64,000 bases of DNA from Variovorax paradoxus (GCF_009498455.1 NZ_CP045644.1:992001-1056000), one strand, 5' to 3'. Shown: positions 27,637 through 36,868, numbered from the stretch's first letter. Made by a program: numbers and translations. The notes: generated by a model from the sequence alone, not told the origin.

Positions 27637-29193
27637 CTACAGCAGGCTCTCGGGCGTGAGCGGCGACAACAGCTCGAGCATGGTGCGGTCCCAGAAACCC
27701 GAGTCGGGTTCTTCATGCACCACGGTGGTCTTGCCGCCTTCCTCGCTGACCCACTCGATGCGCCGCGAGTCTTCAGCAAACCGCAGCCGGTAGGCGCCCT
27801 GCTGCTTGAGCACGTCGAGCAGCTTCAAGGTCTGCTGCGCCATCTCGGGGCTGCGGATGAACAGGCCGATCTCGGTGTTGTGGATCTCGGAGCGCGGATC
27901 GAAATTCATCGAGCCGACGAACAGGATGCGCTGGTCGATCACCGCCGACTTGGCGTGCAGCCGGCCCACCGACGTGCCGAACAAACCCAGCCGCACGCTG
28001 CGCCGCGTGCGCGCGGAACTCAGCTCGTGCAGCTCGGCGCCCAGCGCGAGCATGTCGGCGCGGTAGCGGCGGTAGGCGGTGTGGACCAGCGGCTCGTCGG
28101 TGGCCGCAAGCGAGTTGGTGACCACGCTGATCTTGACGTTGCGCCCGCGGATCTCGCGCATCACCTCCAGCCCCGACGCGCCCGGGATCAGGTAGGGCGA
28201 GACCAGCGTCACCTCGCTGCGCGCGCGGCGCATCTGCTCGACCACGTTGTAGCGCACGCTGTCCACGTCGAGCAGCGGCACGCCGCCATACGACGCGGTC
28301 TTGCCGATCACGCGGTCGGGCGAATCGGCGTACGCCTCGGCCGTGGTCCAGATCAGGCCGAGCTTGCCGGCGTCGAGGTCGTCGGCCACGGGGCTGTAGC
28401 CGAGCAGGTCGTTGGGTGCGGGCTTGGGCGGCGGCGGCGTGGTGTCGGGGCCGGTGGCAGCCTCGAAGCGGCGCTGCAGTTCCTCGCGCGGCAGGTCGGT
28501 GTGCACGACGGAGCCGATCGGGCGCACGTGCGGGCTGTTCCAGTACTGGTCGAACAGCACGCCCAGGCGCGGGATCAGCGCGCCCGTGACGAAGGTGTCG
28601 AGGTCAATGAAGTTCTGGCCCGAGGTGCGCCGGAAGTACTGGTTGCCGATGTTGCGCCCGCCCGCCACCGCCATCGCGCCGTCGGCGATGAAGAGCTTGT
28701 TGTGCATGCGGCGGTTGACGCGGCTGAAGTCGAACAGCGACGCAGTGAAGCGCCTGAGCAGGCTGCCGCGCCCGGCCGGGAACGGGTTGAACAGGCGCAG
28801 CTCCACGTTCGGCGTGGCGGCCAGCCCGAGCAGCAGGTCGTCTTCGCCGGACGTGTACAGGTCGTCCATCAACAGGCGCACGCGCACGCCGCGCTGGGCC
28901 GCGTCGCGCAGGGTGCGCAGCAGGTAGCGGCCGGTCTCGTCGTTCTCGATCTGGTAGTACTGCACGTCGAGCGTGCGCTGCGCGCGGCGCGCGAGCTGCA
29001 GCCGCGTGTCGAAGGCGAAGTCGCCGCCGGGCATGAGGCGAAAGCCGCTGAGGTCGGGGTCGGGCTGCGAGGCCAGCGCGATCTTGCCGAGCGCGGTGTC
29101 GGCCGAGACGGCGATGGCCTTGGTGGGTGCGTGCGGTGCTTCGTCGGGCAGCGTGGCGCAGCCCGTGATCAGCACCACCGCAGCAGCGAGCAT
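27637..29193 (-). CDS. Phospholipase D-family lipoprotein
   Basis: 518 residues from the ATG at 29193. Two HKD motifs are present: RMHNKLFIADGAMAVAGGRN and RLHAKSAVIDQRILFVGSMN. The N-terminus contains a lipobox (VLITGCAT) with the Cys near residue 12, which is unusually close to this start and leaves no basic n-region. The frame stays open upstream through a palindromic repeat to an ATG at 29298, so the native 5' end is uncertain. Family members hydrolyse or transfer phosphodiester bonds, for example in cardiolipin synthesis. It follows rpoN on the same strand. Confidence 0.82.
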   Translation of the reverse strand: MLAAAVVLITGCATLPDEAPHAPTKAIAVSADTALGKIALASQPDPDLSGFRLMPGGDFAFDTRLQLARRAQRTLDVQYYQIENDETGRYLLRTLRDAAQRGVRVRLLMDDLYTSGEDDLLLGLAATPNVELRLFNPFPAGRGSLLRRFTASLFDFSRVNRRMHNKLFIADGAMAVAGGRNIGNQYFRRTSGQNFIDLDTFVTGALIPRLGVLFDQYWNSPHVRPIGSVVHTDLPREELQRRFEAATGPDTTPPPPKPAPNDLLGYSPVADDLDAGKLGLIWTTAEAYADSPDRVIGKTASYGGVPLLDVDSVRYNVVEQMRRARSEVTLVSPYLIPGASGLEVMREIRGRNVKISVVTNSLAATDEPLVHTAYRRYRADMLALGAELHELSSARTRRSVRLGLFGTSVGRLHAKSAVIDQRILFVGSMNFDPRSEIHNTEIGLFIRSPEMAQQTLKLLDVLKQQGAYRLRFAEDSRRIEWVSEEGGKTTVVHEEPDSGFWDRTMLELLSPLTPESLL

Positions 29194-29231
29194 CGCGGCG
29201 AGAGCCCGCCATTTTGGCGAACACCGCGGAA

Positions 29232-29312
29232 CCGGCTTCGCCGGGCCGCCGGTGTTGCCCCCTGCAAGGGGGTTGGCGAAGCGACACGAAGTGCGCATAG
29301 CCTGGGGGTGTG
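29232..29312. repeat. Palindromic intergenic repeat element
   Basis: Nested inverted repeats lie between rpoN and the phospholipase gene. An outer stem GCTTCGCC (29235-29242) pairs with GGCGAAGC (29275-29282), enclosing a hairpin CCCCCT-GCA-AGGGGG (29258-29272). The flanking text, including ACACGAAGTGCGCATAG and the CTGGGGG stretch, resembles a dispersed repeat I recall from Comamonadaceae genomes. It abuts the coding part of the phospholipase gene. Copy number cannot be tested here. Confidence 0.6.
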
Positions 29313-29317
29313 CCTAG

Positions 29318-30910
29318 TTAAAGGGCCTTGCGCAGGTTGGCGGGCGCGATGCGCAGCGCCTCGCGGTACTTGGCCACGGTGCGGCGCGCGCACTCGATGC
29401 CCTGCTCTTTCAGCATCTCGGAAATCTGGCTGTCGGACAGCGGCTTCTTGATGCTCTCGGAACTCACGAACTGCTTGATCAGCGCGCGCACCGCGGTGCT
29501 CGACGCGTTGCCGCCGGTCTCGGTGCCCAGCGCCGAACCGAAGAAGTACTTGAGCTCGACCGTGCCGAAAGGCGTCGACATGTACTTGGCCGTGGTCACA
29601 CGCGAGATGGTCGATTCGTGCAGGCCCAGTTCGTCGGCGATCTCGCGCAGCACCAGCGGGCGCATGGCCAGTTCGCCGTGCACGAAGTAGCTCTTCTGCC
29701 GCTCGACGATGGCGTTGCTCACGCGCAGGATGGTGTCGAAGCGCTGCTGGATGTTCTTGATGAACCAGCGCGCCTCCTGCAGCCGCTGCGACAGCGCCTG
29801 GCTGCCCTCGCCCTTGTGCGACTTGAGCGCACCGGCGTAGATGTCGTGCACGCGCAGGCGCGGCATGACCTCGGGGTTCAGCATGACGCGGAACTTGATG
29901 TTGGTGCCGCGGCCCGTCTTGGTGACGATCACGTCGGGAACGACGATGTTGCGTTCGACGTCGACAAAACGGCGCCCCGGCTTGGGCTCGAGCCGCGCAA
30001 TGATCTGCAGCGCCGAGCGCACCAGCTCTTCATTCGTCCGCGTGAGCGTGGCCAGGCGCTTGAAGTCGCGCCGCGCGAGCAGCTCCATCGGCTGCTTGCA
30101 GATCGCGATGGCGGTCTTGCGCACAAGCGCTTCGGCCTCGGTCTCGTCTTCGTTCGCGAGCGCCTTCAGCTGAATGCTCAGGCATTCGCCGAGGTCGCGC
30201 GCGCCGACACCGGCGGGCTCCAGGCTCTGCAGCAGGCCCAGCGCCACCTGGAAGTGGTGCACGAGGTCGTCGAACTGGTCGTTGTCATCGCCCGCCAGGC
30301 CCGAGGCCAGCGCGGGCAGCGAGTCTTCGAGGTAACCGTCGTCGTTGAGCGATTCGATCAAAAAGCGCAGCGCGGCGCAGTCGTTTTCGTTGAGCCGCAG
30401 GGTCAGCGCCTGGCGGTGCAGGAACGATTGCAGCGACTCCTGGCTGCGCGCGAGTTCGGTGGCGTCGGCACGCTCGTCGTCGCCGAGGTTGTTCTGGCGC
30501 GCGGGCGCATCGCTGCCCCACTCGCTGTCGTCGGGCGCCATCTCGACGGTGCCGTCGCCTTCCCAGTCGGGCTCGCGCTCGGTGATCTCGGCCGCGGGGC
30601 CGTCGGATTCCGGTGTGGACGTGGTCGCTTCGCTGGAAGCGGTGGAGGCACTGGGGGCGGACGGCGCGAAATCGCCCTCGCCGGTGTCACCGCCGTCGTC
30701 GCGCGGCACGGGCGTGTCGACAGCATCGAGCCCGAACTCCTCGCGCGCGGCTTCTTCCGCGGTGCGTTCGAGGAACGGGTTCTCGTCCAGCATCTGCTCC
30801 ACCTCCTGGCTCAGTTCGAGCGTGGAGAGTTGGAGCAGGCGAATGGACTGCTGCAGCTGAGGCGTCAGCGCCAGATGCTGCGAGACGCGAAGGGACAGCC
30901 CTTGCTTCAT
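29318..30910 (-). CDS. rpoN: RNA polymerase sigma-54 factor
   Basis: 530 residues. The N-terminal activator-interaction region is glutamine-rich (LSLRVSQHLALTPQLQQSI, QLSTLELSQEVEQML), followed by a long acidic linker, the core-binding domain and the C-terminal DNA-binding region. The RpoN box ARRTVAKYRE is at residues ~508-517. It directs transcription from -24/-12 promoters with enhancer-binding activators. It follows lptB by 17 bp on the same strand, the usual proteobacterial arrangement. The acidic linker is long for the family, about 120 residues. Confidence 0.97.
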   Translation of the reverse strand: MKQGLSLRVSQHLALTPQLQQSIRLLQLSTLELSQEVEQMLDENPFLERTAEEAAREEFGLDAVDTPVPRDDGGDTGEGDFAPSAPSASTASSEATTSTPESDGPAAEITEREPDWEGDGTVEMAPDDSEWGSDAPARQNNLGDDERADATELARSQESLQSFLHRQALTLRLNENDCAALRFLIESLNDDGYLEDSLPALASGLAGDDNDQFDDLVHHFQVALGLLQSLEPAGVGARDLGECLSIQLKALANEDETEAEALVRKTAIAICKQPMELLARRDFKRLATLTRTNEELVRSALQIIARLEPKPGRRFVDVERNIVVPDVIVTKTGRGTNIKFRVMLNPEVMPRLRVHDIYAGALKSHKGEGSQALSQRLQEARWFIKNIQQRFDTILRVSNAIVERQKSYFVHGELAMRPLVLREIADELGLHESTISRVTTAKYMSTPFGTVELKYFFGSALGTETGGNASSTAVRALIKQFVSSESIKKPLSDSQISEMLKEQGIECARRTVAKYREALRIAPANLRKAL

Positions 30911-30927
30911 GGAGACGCGCCCCTCCC

Positions 30928-31725
30928 TTACATGCGGAAGTGCTCGCCCAGGTACACCCTGCGTACCTCGGCGTTGTCGACGATCTCCGAGGGTGTGCCT
31001 TGTGCCAGCACGTGCCCGTCGCTGATGATGAACGCGTGATCGCAGATGCCCAGCGTTTCACGCACGTTGTGGTCGGTGATGAGCACGCCGATGCCGCGCT
31101 CTTTCAGGAAACTGATGATCCGCTGGATCTCGATCACGGCGATCGGGTCGATGCCGGCGAAGGGCTCGTCCAGCAGGATGAAGCGCGGCTGCGTGGCCAG
31201 CGCACGCGCGATTTCGACGCGGCGGCGCTCGCCGCCCGACAGTGCGAGCGCGGGCGAATCGCGCAAGTGGTCCACGCGCAGGTCGGACAACAGGTCAGCC
31301 AGTCGCTCTTCGGTGGCCTGTTTCGACAGCGGCACCATGCGGCCATTGGCATCGGGCTCGCGCTGCAGCTCGAGCACGGCGCGCACGTTTTCTTCGACCG
31401 TGAGCTTGCGGAAGATCGACGCTTCCTGCGGCAGGTAGCTCAGGCCCATGCGCGCGCGGCGGTGAATGGGCATGTGGGCGATGGGCTCGCCGTCGATGGT
31501 GATCTCGCCGGCGTCGGCGCGCACCAGCCCGACGATCATGTAGAACGAGGTGGTCTTGCCCGCGCCGTTGGGGCCGAGCAGTCCGACGACCTCGCCCTTC
31601 TGCACATCTAGCGAGACGTCTTTCACGACCGTGCGGCTGCCGTAGCTCTTCTTGAGGCCGCGCGCCACGAGGCGGCTGCCGGGGACGCCGTCGGCGGTCG
31701 TCTGGGTTCCTGCGGTTTCGATCAC
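30928..31725 (-). CDS. lptB: LPS export ABC transporter ATP-binding protein
   Basis: 265 residues from a GTG at 31725 that overlaps the lptA stop as GTGA. Walker A is GLLGPNGAGKTTSFYMIVGL, the signature is ALSGGERRRVEIARALA, Walker B is FILLDEPFAGIDPIAV, and the switch His is in VLITDHNVRETLG. LptB is the cytoplasmic motor that drives LPS extraction from the inner membrane with LptFG. About 15 extra residues precede the usual start, and the gene is coupled to lptA. Confidence 0.97.
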   Translation of the reverse strand: MIETAGTQTTADGVPGSRLVARGLKKSYGSRTVVKDVSLDVQKGEVVGLLGPNGAGKTTSFYMIVGLVRADAGEITIDGEPIAHMPIHRRARMGLSYLPQEASIFRKLTVEENVRAVLELQREPDANGRMVPLSKQATEERLADLLSDLRVDHLRDSPALALSGGERRRVEIARALATQPRFILLDEPFAGIDPIAVIEIQRIISFLKERGIGVLITDHNVRETLGICDHAFIISDGHVLAQGTPSEIVDNAEVRRVYLGEHFRM

Positions 31726-32444
31726 TTGCGCCCTTCCCCTTCGGTGCTGCCGCCCAGCGTGGTGCTCGGGCGCAGTCCGGCGCCGGGCGCGGGGGTGGGT
31801 GCCGGGGCCGCGGGCTTCTTGCCGCCGGCGGCCGGTGCGGCGCCGCCCGCCGCCGGGGCTGCGGCGGCCTTCGGCGTGAGGATGGCCTTCACGCGGCCAC
31901 CGCTGCCCCCCGAGACGCCGGCGTTCGGCGGCACGAGGGAACCGTTGACGGTGTAGGTGTCGTTGCTCTGGTCGTAGACGATCAGCGCGCCGCTGCTCTC
32001 GTCGTTGGCCGTGGCGCCGATCAGCCGGCGCATGACGGCGCGGCGGATGAACTTGACGTTGTCGGCGCGGCTGTCGTACTCGATGACTTCCGACTCGCCC
32101 TCGATCCATTCGTCGCCGGCGTTGCGCTTCTGCTTGTAATAGGCCAGCTTGCCCGGCGCCGCCGTGACCACGCCGTACTGGTAGCCCTCGGCGTCCTGGC
32201 GCACGTCCAGCCGCGCACCGCGGATGATGATCGTGCCCTTCGTGACCAGCACATTGCCGGTGAACACGCTGGTCTGTTTCAGGTCGTCGTAGCGCATCGA
32301 GTCGGACTCGATGTTCATCGGCTTGGTGCGGTCGGCGGTTTCAGCCAGGGCGCCTGAGGCGGCGCCGGCCAGCAACAGCGCGCCGAAGGCCAGGCGGCCG
32401 AGGCGACGAAGGGTGGGGAATGTGGGGATGGAGGGCAATGTCAT
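31722..32444 (-). CDS. lptA: LPS transport periplasmic protein LptA
   Basis: 240 residues from the ATG at 32444 (MTLPSIPTFPTLRRLGR) with a signal peptide cut after ASGALA. The OstA-like beta-jellyroll follows: KPMNIESDSMRYDDLKQTSV, FTGNVLVTKGTIIIRGARL and GESEVIEYDSRADNVKF. The tail after residue ~190 is an Ala/Pro-rich low-complexity extension. LptA bridges the periplasm for LPS. The usual upstream neighbour lptC is not here: the next gene upstream is dsbA, separated by an intrinsic terminator. Confidence 0.94.
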   Translation of the reverse strand: MTLPSIPTFPTLRRLGRLAFGALLLAGAASGALAETADRTKPMNIESDSMRYDDLKQTSVFTGNVLVTKGTIIIRGARLDVRQDAEGYQYGVVTAAPGKLAYYKQKRNAGDEWIEGESEVIEYDSRADNVKFIRRAVMRRLIGATANDESSGALIVYDQSNDTYTVNGSLVPPNAGVSGGSGGRVKAILTPKAAAAPAAGGAAPAAGGKKPAAPAPTPAPGAGLRPSTTLGGSTEGEGRK

Positions 32445-32509
32445 AAAGGCACGAAACTTGCTCTGAAACATTGTATGCGTGGGACGGTGATTGCCCACCG
32501 CCGCCAATG

Positions 32510-32530
32510 AAAAAGCCCGCCGAAGCGGGC
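32510..32530 (-). terminator. Intrinsic terminator of dsbA
   Basis: On the minus strand the sequence reads GCCCGC-TTCG-GCGGGC followed by TTTTT. It lies 45 bp after the dsbA stop and upstream of lptA, so it separates the two transcripts. Confidence 0.88.
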
Positions 32531-32574
32531 CTTGCATTCGACCAGAAACCGGGGTTGCCAGGTCGCCGGGTCGG

Positions 32575-33219
32575 TCAGCCCTTCTTGGCTTCGCCGGTCA
32601 GGAAGGTCGCTACTTGCAGCACCTTGGCCATGCTGCCGGCGGTTTCGCCGTCGACATACCAGCGGCCTGCCACGGCCAGGGCCGGCACGCCAGCCACCTT
32701 GTAGGCCTCGGTCTGTTGCGCCGCGCGGCGGGCCTTGCTGGCCACGCCGAAGGACGCAAAGGTTTCCTTGAACTTGGCGCCGTCGAGGCCGGCACGCTCG
32801 GCCCATGCCTGGATGTTGGCTTCGCCGTTCAGGTTCTGGCGCTGCGCGTGGATCGCGGCGAACACCTTCGAGTGGTATTCCTCCAGCTTGCCCATCGCTT
32901 CGAGCGCGAAGTACAGGCGCTGCTTGGCTTCGACGTCGTTGCCCACGAAGGGCACCGGGATGCGGCGGAACGCCACTTCCTTCGGGGCCGCCTTGACCCA
33001 GGCCTCGAGCGAGGGCTCGAAGTCGTTGCAATGCGGGCAGTTGTACGAGAAGAACTCGACCACCTCGATCTTGCCGGCCGGTGCATCGACCGGCACGCGC
33101 TTGTCGAGCACGAGGAAATCGGTGCCGGCCTTGGGGGCGCGCTGGGCGTGTGCCGGAACGGCAGCCAGCGAAAGCAGCCCGATCGAAGTGGCGGCCAGCG
33201 AAAAGTCACGACGTTTCAT
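32575..33219 (-). CDS. dsbA: Thiol:disulfide interchange protein DsbA
   Basis: 214 residues. The signal peptide begins MKRRDFSLAATSIGLL and is cut near PAHAQ. The active site is CPHC (C61, C64) in EFFSYNCPHCNDFEPS, and the cis-proline is in KVAGVPALAV. It oxidises cysteines in periplasmic proteins. The RRDF start resembles a Tat signal, though the protein class normally uses Sec. It lies downstream of the SPOR protein gene and ends at a clear terminator. Confidence 0.96.
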   Translation of the reverse strand: MKRRDFSLAATSIGLLSLAAVPAHAQRAPKAGTDFLVLDKRVPVDAPAGKIEVVEFFSYNCPHCNDFEPSLEAWVKAAPKEVAFRRIPVPFVGNDVEAKQRLYFALEAMGKLEEYHSKVFAAIHAQRQNLNGEANIQAWAERAGLDGAKFKETFASFGVASKARRAAQQTEAYKVAGVPALAVAGRWYVDGETAGSMAKVLQVATFLTGEAKKG

Positions 33220-33381
33220 GGAAAAGGTTCTCCTGTGGGTACCGCAGACAGAGCCGGCGCGCCGCAGGGAGTTCCCCGTCGGCGGCGCGCCCGAGGCGCT
33301 GGAATTGACAAAACAGCGTGCGGCAGATGCCGCGCGGGCGAGAGCTTAAAGGCTGTTCAAGAAAGAGACCGCCGACCAGGG

Positions 33382-34128
33382 TCAGCGCTGCACGCGCACC
33401 AGCGCCGATTCGAGACCGCCGCCGTCGAGCCGTTCCTTGAGCCGGTCGGCGTCGTCCTTCTTGTTGAACGGGCCGGCGCGCACACGGTAGACCGTGCGAC
33501 CGGCCTGCTCGCGCTCGGTGACCTTGGCCTCGACACCCATGAGCGACAGCTTGGCGCGCTGCGCCTCGGCGTCGTCGGTGGTGCGGAAGGCGCCGGCCTG
33601 CACGAAGTACATGAAGGGATCGGCACCCGAGGCCGACGGTGCGGCGGACGCGGTGGTCGTGCTGCTGCCACCCGAACGGGCCCGGGCGAGGTCGCCCAGC
33701 GGATCGTTCGACGGCGGCAGGGCGTTGGCTTCGGCCGGTGTCGGTGCAGGGCGCGCCGGCTTGGGCGCCACCACCACGGGGGCCGGCGCGGTAACCGGCG
33801 CGGCGGCGGTGGGCGGCGTGCCCGGCGCCACGGTGACGGGGGCGCCGGTGATCGGGTTCACCGGGCCGGTGGCCGTGGCCGCCGGCGGCGTGGCGGCCGG
33901 CTTGGGCGCGCCGGCCTTGCCGGCCAGCGGTGCGTTCGGGTCCCAGTCGCGGTTCTTGCGGGCTTCGGCTTCGTCCTGCTCGGCACCGCCGCGTTGCGTC
34001 TTGTTGACGAACGGGATCGGCACCTTGGTGACGTAGACCGCGATGCCCAGGGCGACGCCCAGACCGAGCACCAGGCCGATGATGAGCCCGATGACGATGT
34101 TGCCGCGTTGTCTGCTTGTCTTCTTCAT
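33382..34128 (-). CDS. SPOR-domain cell-division-type membrane protein
   Basis: 248 residues from the ATG at 34128; a GTG at 34146 overlapping the argS stop is an alternative. A short basic cytoplasmic tail and one helix (NIVIGLIIGLVLGLGVALG) lead to a long Pro/Ala linker and a C-terminal SPOR domain (YFVQAGAFRTTDDAEAQRAK, VYRVRAGPFNKKDDADRL). SPOR domains bind denuded peptidoglycan at the septum, as in FtsN. The argS-SPOR-dsbA order is typical of betaproteobacteria, where this gene is often annotated FtsN-like. Confidence 0.92.
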   Translation of the reverse strand: MKKTSRQRGNIVIGLIIGLVLGLGVALGIAVYVTKVPIPFVNKTQRGGAEQDEAEARKNRDWDPNAPLAGKAGAPKPAATPPAATATGPVNPITGAPVTVAPGTPPTAAAPVTAPAPVVVAPKPARPAPTPAEANALPPSNDPLGDLARARSGGSSTTTASAAPSASGADPFMYFVQAGAFRTTDDAEAQRAKLSLMGVEAKVTEREQAGRTVYRVRAGPFNKKDDADRLKERLDGGGLESALVRVQR

Positions 34129-34142
34129 GTTCAGAGGGTGAT

Positions 34143-35828
34143 TCACATCTTGCTCGGCGCACTGACGCCGAGGATCGCGAGGCCATTGTGCAGCACCTGC
34201 GCACAAGCAGCGACGAGTGCCAAGCGCGCCTTCTTCAACGTTTCGTCGTCGACGAGAACACGCTCGGCGTCATAGTAGCTGTGCAGATTGGCGGCCAACT
34301 CACGCAGGTAGAAAGTTACGTCGTGGGGCGCGAAATCCTTGGCGGCGGCCGTCAACATGCTCGGGTACTTGGCCAGCTGAAGCATCAGCGTCTGCGCTTG
34401 CGGAGCCTGCAGCGAGGACAGGTCCACCGTGCTCAGCGAAGCCACGTCGCCGGCCCAGTCGCGCAGCATCTTGCAGATGCGCGCGTGCGCCATCTGCACG
34501 TAGTAGACCGGGTTGTCGTTGTTTTGCGCCAGCGCCAGGTCGATATCGAAAAGGAACTCGGTGTCGGGCTTGCGGCTGAGCAAAAAGAAGCGCACGGCAT
34601 CGGTGCTGGTCCACTCGATCAGGTCGCGCAGCGTGACGTAGCTGCCGGCGCGCTTGCTGATCTTGACTTCTTCGCCGCCCTTCATGACGCGCACCATGGT
34701 GTGCAGCACGTAGTCGGGGTAGCCCTCGGGAATGCCTTCGCCCGCGGCCTGCAGGCCGGCGCGCACGCGCGCGATGGTGCCGTGGTGGTCGGTGCCCTGG
34801 ATGTTCACGACCTTGTGGAAGCCGCGCTCCCACTTGGCGATGTGGTACGCGACGTCGGGCACGAAGTAGGTGTACGTGCCGTCCTGCTTCTTCATCACGC
34901 GGTCTTTGTCGTCGCCGTAGTCGGTCGACTTCAGCCACAGCGCGCCGTCCTGTTCGTAGGTCTTGCCGGCGGCCACGAGCTTGGCCACGGCCGCCTCGAC
35001 GCGGCCGCTGGTGTAGAGGCTGGACTCGAGGTAGTAGTTGTCGAAGCGCACGCGGAAGGCCTGCAGATCGAGGTCCTGCTCGCGGCGCAGGTAGGCCACG
35101 GCGAATTCGCGGAGGCTGTCCAGGTCGTCGATGTCGCCGCTGGCGGTGTACTCGCGGTCATCCGACTTGACGGTCTTCTTCGCCTTGAAGTCTTCGGCGA
35201 TGTCGGCGATGTAGTCGCCGTTGTAGGCCGGGGCTTTTTCGCCGCTGGGCCACTCGGGGTCGCCGGGCTTGAAGCCCTTGGCGCGCAATTGCGTGCTGTT
35301 GGCCAGCGTCTGGATCTGCACGCCGGCGTCGTTGTAATAGAACTCGCGCCACACGCTCTCGCCCTGCGAGGCCTGCAGGTTGCAGATGGCGTCGCCCAGC
35401 GCCGCCTGGCGGCCATGGCCGACATGCAGCGGGCCGGTCGGGTTGGCCGACACGAACTCGACCAGCACCTTCTGGCCCGTGGCCGGCTGGCGACCGAAGG
35501 CTTCACCCGCGTCCAGCACTTCGCGCACGATCTGCTGCTTGGCAGCGGCCTTCAGGCGGATGTTGAGGAAGCCGGGGCCGGCGATCTCGATCGCCTCGAC
35601 CCATTGGCCGAAAGCGGGGGTGGCGAGCAGCGCAGCGCTCAGTTCGTCGGCCAGTTCGCGGGGCTTGCGCCCCAGCGGCTTGGCGAGTTGCATGGCGGCG
35701 GTGCTGGCGAAATCGCCGTGCGCCGCCACCTTGGGCGACTCGAACGCGGCTTTGGCGCCAGCGCCGGGAGAAAGGGTTTCGAGCGTGTTCGCGAGCGCCG
35801 CGAGCAGCTCCTGTTTGACCAATAGCAT
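34143..35828 (-). CDS. argS: Arginyl-tRNA synthetase
   Basis: 561 residues, the usual length. The class I signature is [19 protein letters not shown], with HVGH in place of HIGH. An Arg-specific N-terminal domain and the C-terminal anticodon-binding DALR domain are present, and the KMSKS-like region is [20 protein letters not shown]. It charges tRNA-Arg in the cytosol. It heads the argS-SPOR-dsbA block on the minus strand. Confidence 0.97.
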   Translation of the reverse strand: MLLVKQELLAALANTLETLSPGAGAKAAFESPKVAAHGDFASTAAMQLAKPLGRKPRELADELSAALLATPAFGQWVEAIEIAGPGFLNIRLKAAAKQQIVREVLDAGEAFGRQPATGQKVLVEFVSANPTGPLHVGHGRQAALGDAICNLQASQGESVWREFYYNDAGVQIQTLANSTQLRAKGFKPGDPEWPSGEKAPAYNGDYIADIAEDFKAKKTVKSDDREYTASGDIDDLDSLREFAVAYLRREQDLDLQAFRVRFDNYYLESSLYTSGRVEAAVAKLVAAGKTYEQDGALWLKSTDYGDDKDRVMKKQDGTYTYFVPDVAYHIAKWERGFHKVVNIQGTDHHGTIARVRAGLQAAGEGIPEGYPDYVLHTMVRVMKGGEEVKISKRAGSYVTLRDLIEWTSTDAVRFFLLSRKPDTEFLFDIDLALAQNNDNPVYYVQMAHARICKMLRDWAGDVASLSTVDLSSLQAPQAQTLMLQLAKYPSMLTAAAKDFAPHDVTFYLRELAANLHSYYDAERVLVDDETLKKARLALVAACAQVLHNGLAILGVSAPSKM

Positions 35829-35961
35829 CTGTGAATTTTACCGGGGGCAAACCCGGACCCAGTTAACGATCGTCATCCGATGGGCAACGTCGCCCGTTAG
35901 GATGGTCGGCCCCGAGGCGGGGCGCCTGTCACAACCCAACCTTGCAAGGACATATCCCATC

Positions 35962-36330
35962 ATGAAGAAGCTCCTTTCCCTGGTCGCCTCCACCGTCGCG
36001 CTCGGCGCCTGCCTGTCGTTCAGCGCCTACGCGCAGGACAAGGCTCCCGCACCGGTCGTGGCCCCCGCTGCCGCCGCCGCACCTGCGGCAGCCGCTCCTG
36101 CCGCAGCCGCCGCGCCCGCCGGTGGTGCCAGCTGCGATGCCAAGGCGATCGACAAGAACGGCAAGCCCCTGGCCGGCGCCGCCAAGAACAGCTTCATGAA
36201 GAAGTGCACCAAGGAAGCCGCAGCGCCCGCCTGCGCCGCCAAGGCCATCGACAAGAACGGCAAGGCCCTGGCCGGTGCCGCCAAGAACAGCTTCATGAAG
36301 AAGTGCGAAGCCGGCGCCGCCAAGGCCTGA
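35962..36330 (+). CDS. PsiF-repeat periplasmic protein with two tandem repeats
   Basis: 122 residues with a Sec signal (LSLVASTVALGACLSFSAYAQ) and an Ala/Pro linker. It then has two near-identical 25-residue units, each Cys-to-Cys (C-x-AKAIDKNGK-x-LAGAAKNSFMKKC), coded at 36133-36207 and 36232-36306. The pattern matches the PsiF repeat of the E. coli phosphate-starvation protein PsiF, whose role is unknown. Each unit could form one disulfide. A strong terminator follows. Only half a Pho-box-like element is seen upstream, so phosphate control is unproven. Confidence 0.8.
   Translation: MKKLLSLVASTVALGACLSFSAYAQDKAPAPVVAPAAAAAPAAAAPAAAAAPAGGASCDAKAIDKNGKPLAGAAKNSFMKKCTKEAAAPACAAKAIDKNGKALAGAAKNSFMKKCEAGAAKA
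36133..36306 (+). repeat. Tandem 75-bp coding repeat, 99-bp period
   Basis: Two copies of the PsiF unit (36133-36207 and 36232-36306) differ at only a few bases and are separated by 24 bp coding for an Ala/Pro/Lys spacer. The near identity at DNA level points to recent duplication or gene conversion. Confidence 0.9.
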
Positions 36331-36374
36331 TCCGGCGCAGCGCCGTGTGGCGCTGACATTTGTTACTCCCGAAG

Positions 36375-36401
36375 GGCCCGCTCATGCGGGCCTTTTCTTT
36401 T
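36375..36401 (+). terminator. Intrinsic terminator of the PsiF-repeat gene
   Basis: GGCCCGC-TCAT-GCGGGCC (36375-36392) is followed by TTTTCTTTT. It lies 45 bp after the PsiF-repeat stop and ends just before the convergent DUF2214 gene. Confidence 0.9.
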
Positions 36402-36415
36402 GTCTTTGGTGTTGA

Positions 36416-36868
36416 TTACTTGCCGAAGCCGCGCGCCAGGAACACCGCGACCAGCGGAATCAGCGCGATCAGGTGCGCCTGGATCATCACCAGCTTGCGC
36501 GTCTTCAGGATGTCGGCCTCCGCGGGCAGCTTGCCCGTGGCGCGCAGCGTCTTGCGCCAGCGGAAATAAGTCAGCGTCGGAAAGATCGACAGCACGCCCA
36601 CGATGATGAACAGCGTGAGCTTCACGTGCAGCAGCGGGTTGGTCCAGTACCAGGCCGTGCCCTTCACGCCCCACCAGGTGCGCGCGATGCCGGTGGCCAG
36701 CACCGCGATGGCCGCGATGCCGTAGACCATGTCGACCTTGGCCAGCCGCTCGACCACGGCGGCATTGAGCCATTGCACGCGGCACAGCGCGGCTTCGCTG
36801 GAGATGAACACGACCATCGTGAGGATGGCCAACAGATGCAGGTAGGCGAGGATGGCTTCGAGGGTCAT
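36416..36868 (-). CDS. DUF2214-type small membrane protein
   Basis: 150 residues with four membrane helices. The start AYLHLLAILTMVVFISSEAA and the central GIARTWWGVKGTAWYWTNP, followed by FIIVGVLSIFPTLTYFRW, resemble the DUF2214 family. A conserved His in the first helix and HVKLTLF in the third are typical of such four-helix proteins. Function is unknown. It lies 64 bp after the LysR gene on the same strand and may be its last co-transcribed gene. Confidence 0.75.
   Translation of the reverse strand: MTLEAILAYLHLLAILTMVVFISSEAALCRVQWLNAAVVERLAKVDMVYGIAAIAVLATGIARTWWGVKGTAWYWTNPLLHVKLTLFIIVGVLSIFPTLTYFRWRKTLRATGKLPAEADILKTRKLVMIQAHLIALIPLVAVFLARGFGK

Noticed and set aside
35926..35932. CTGTCAC upstream of the PsiF-repeat gene as a Pho box
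   Set aside because: Only one 7-bp half-site is present; the second half at the right spacing does not match.
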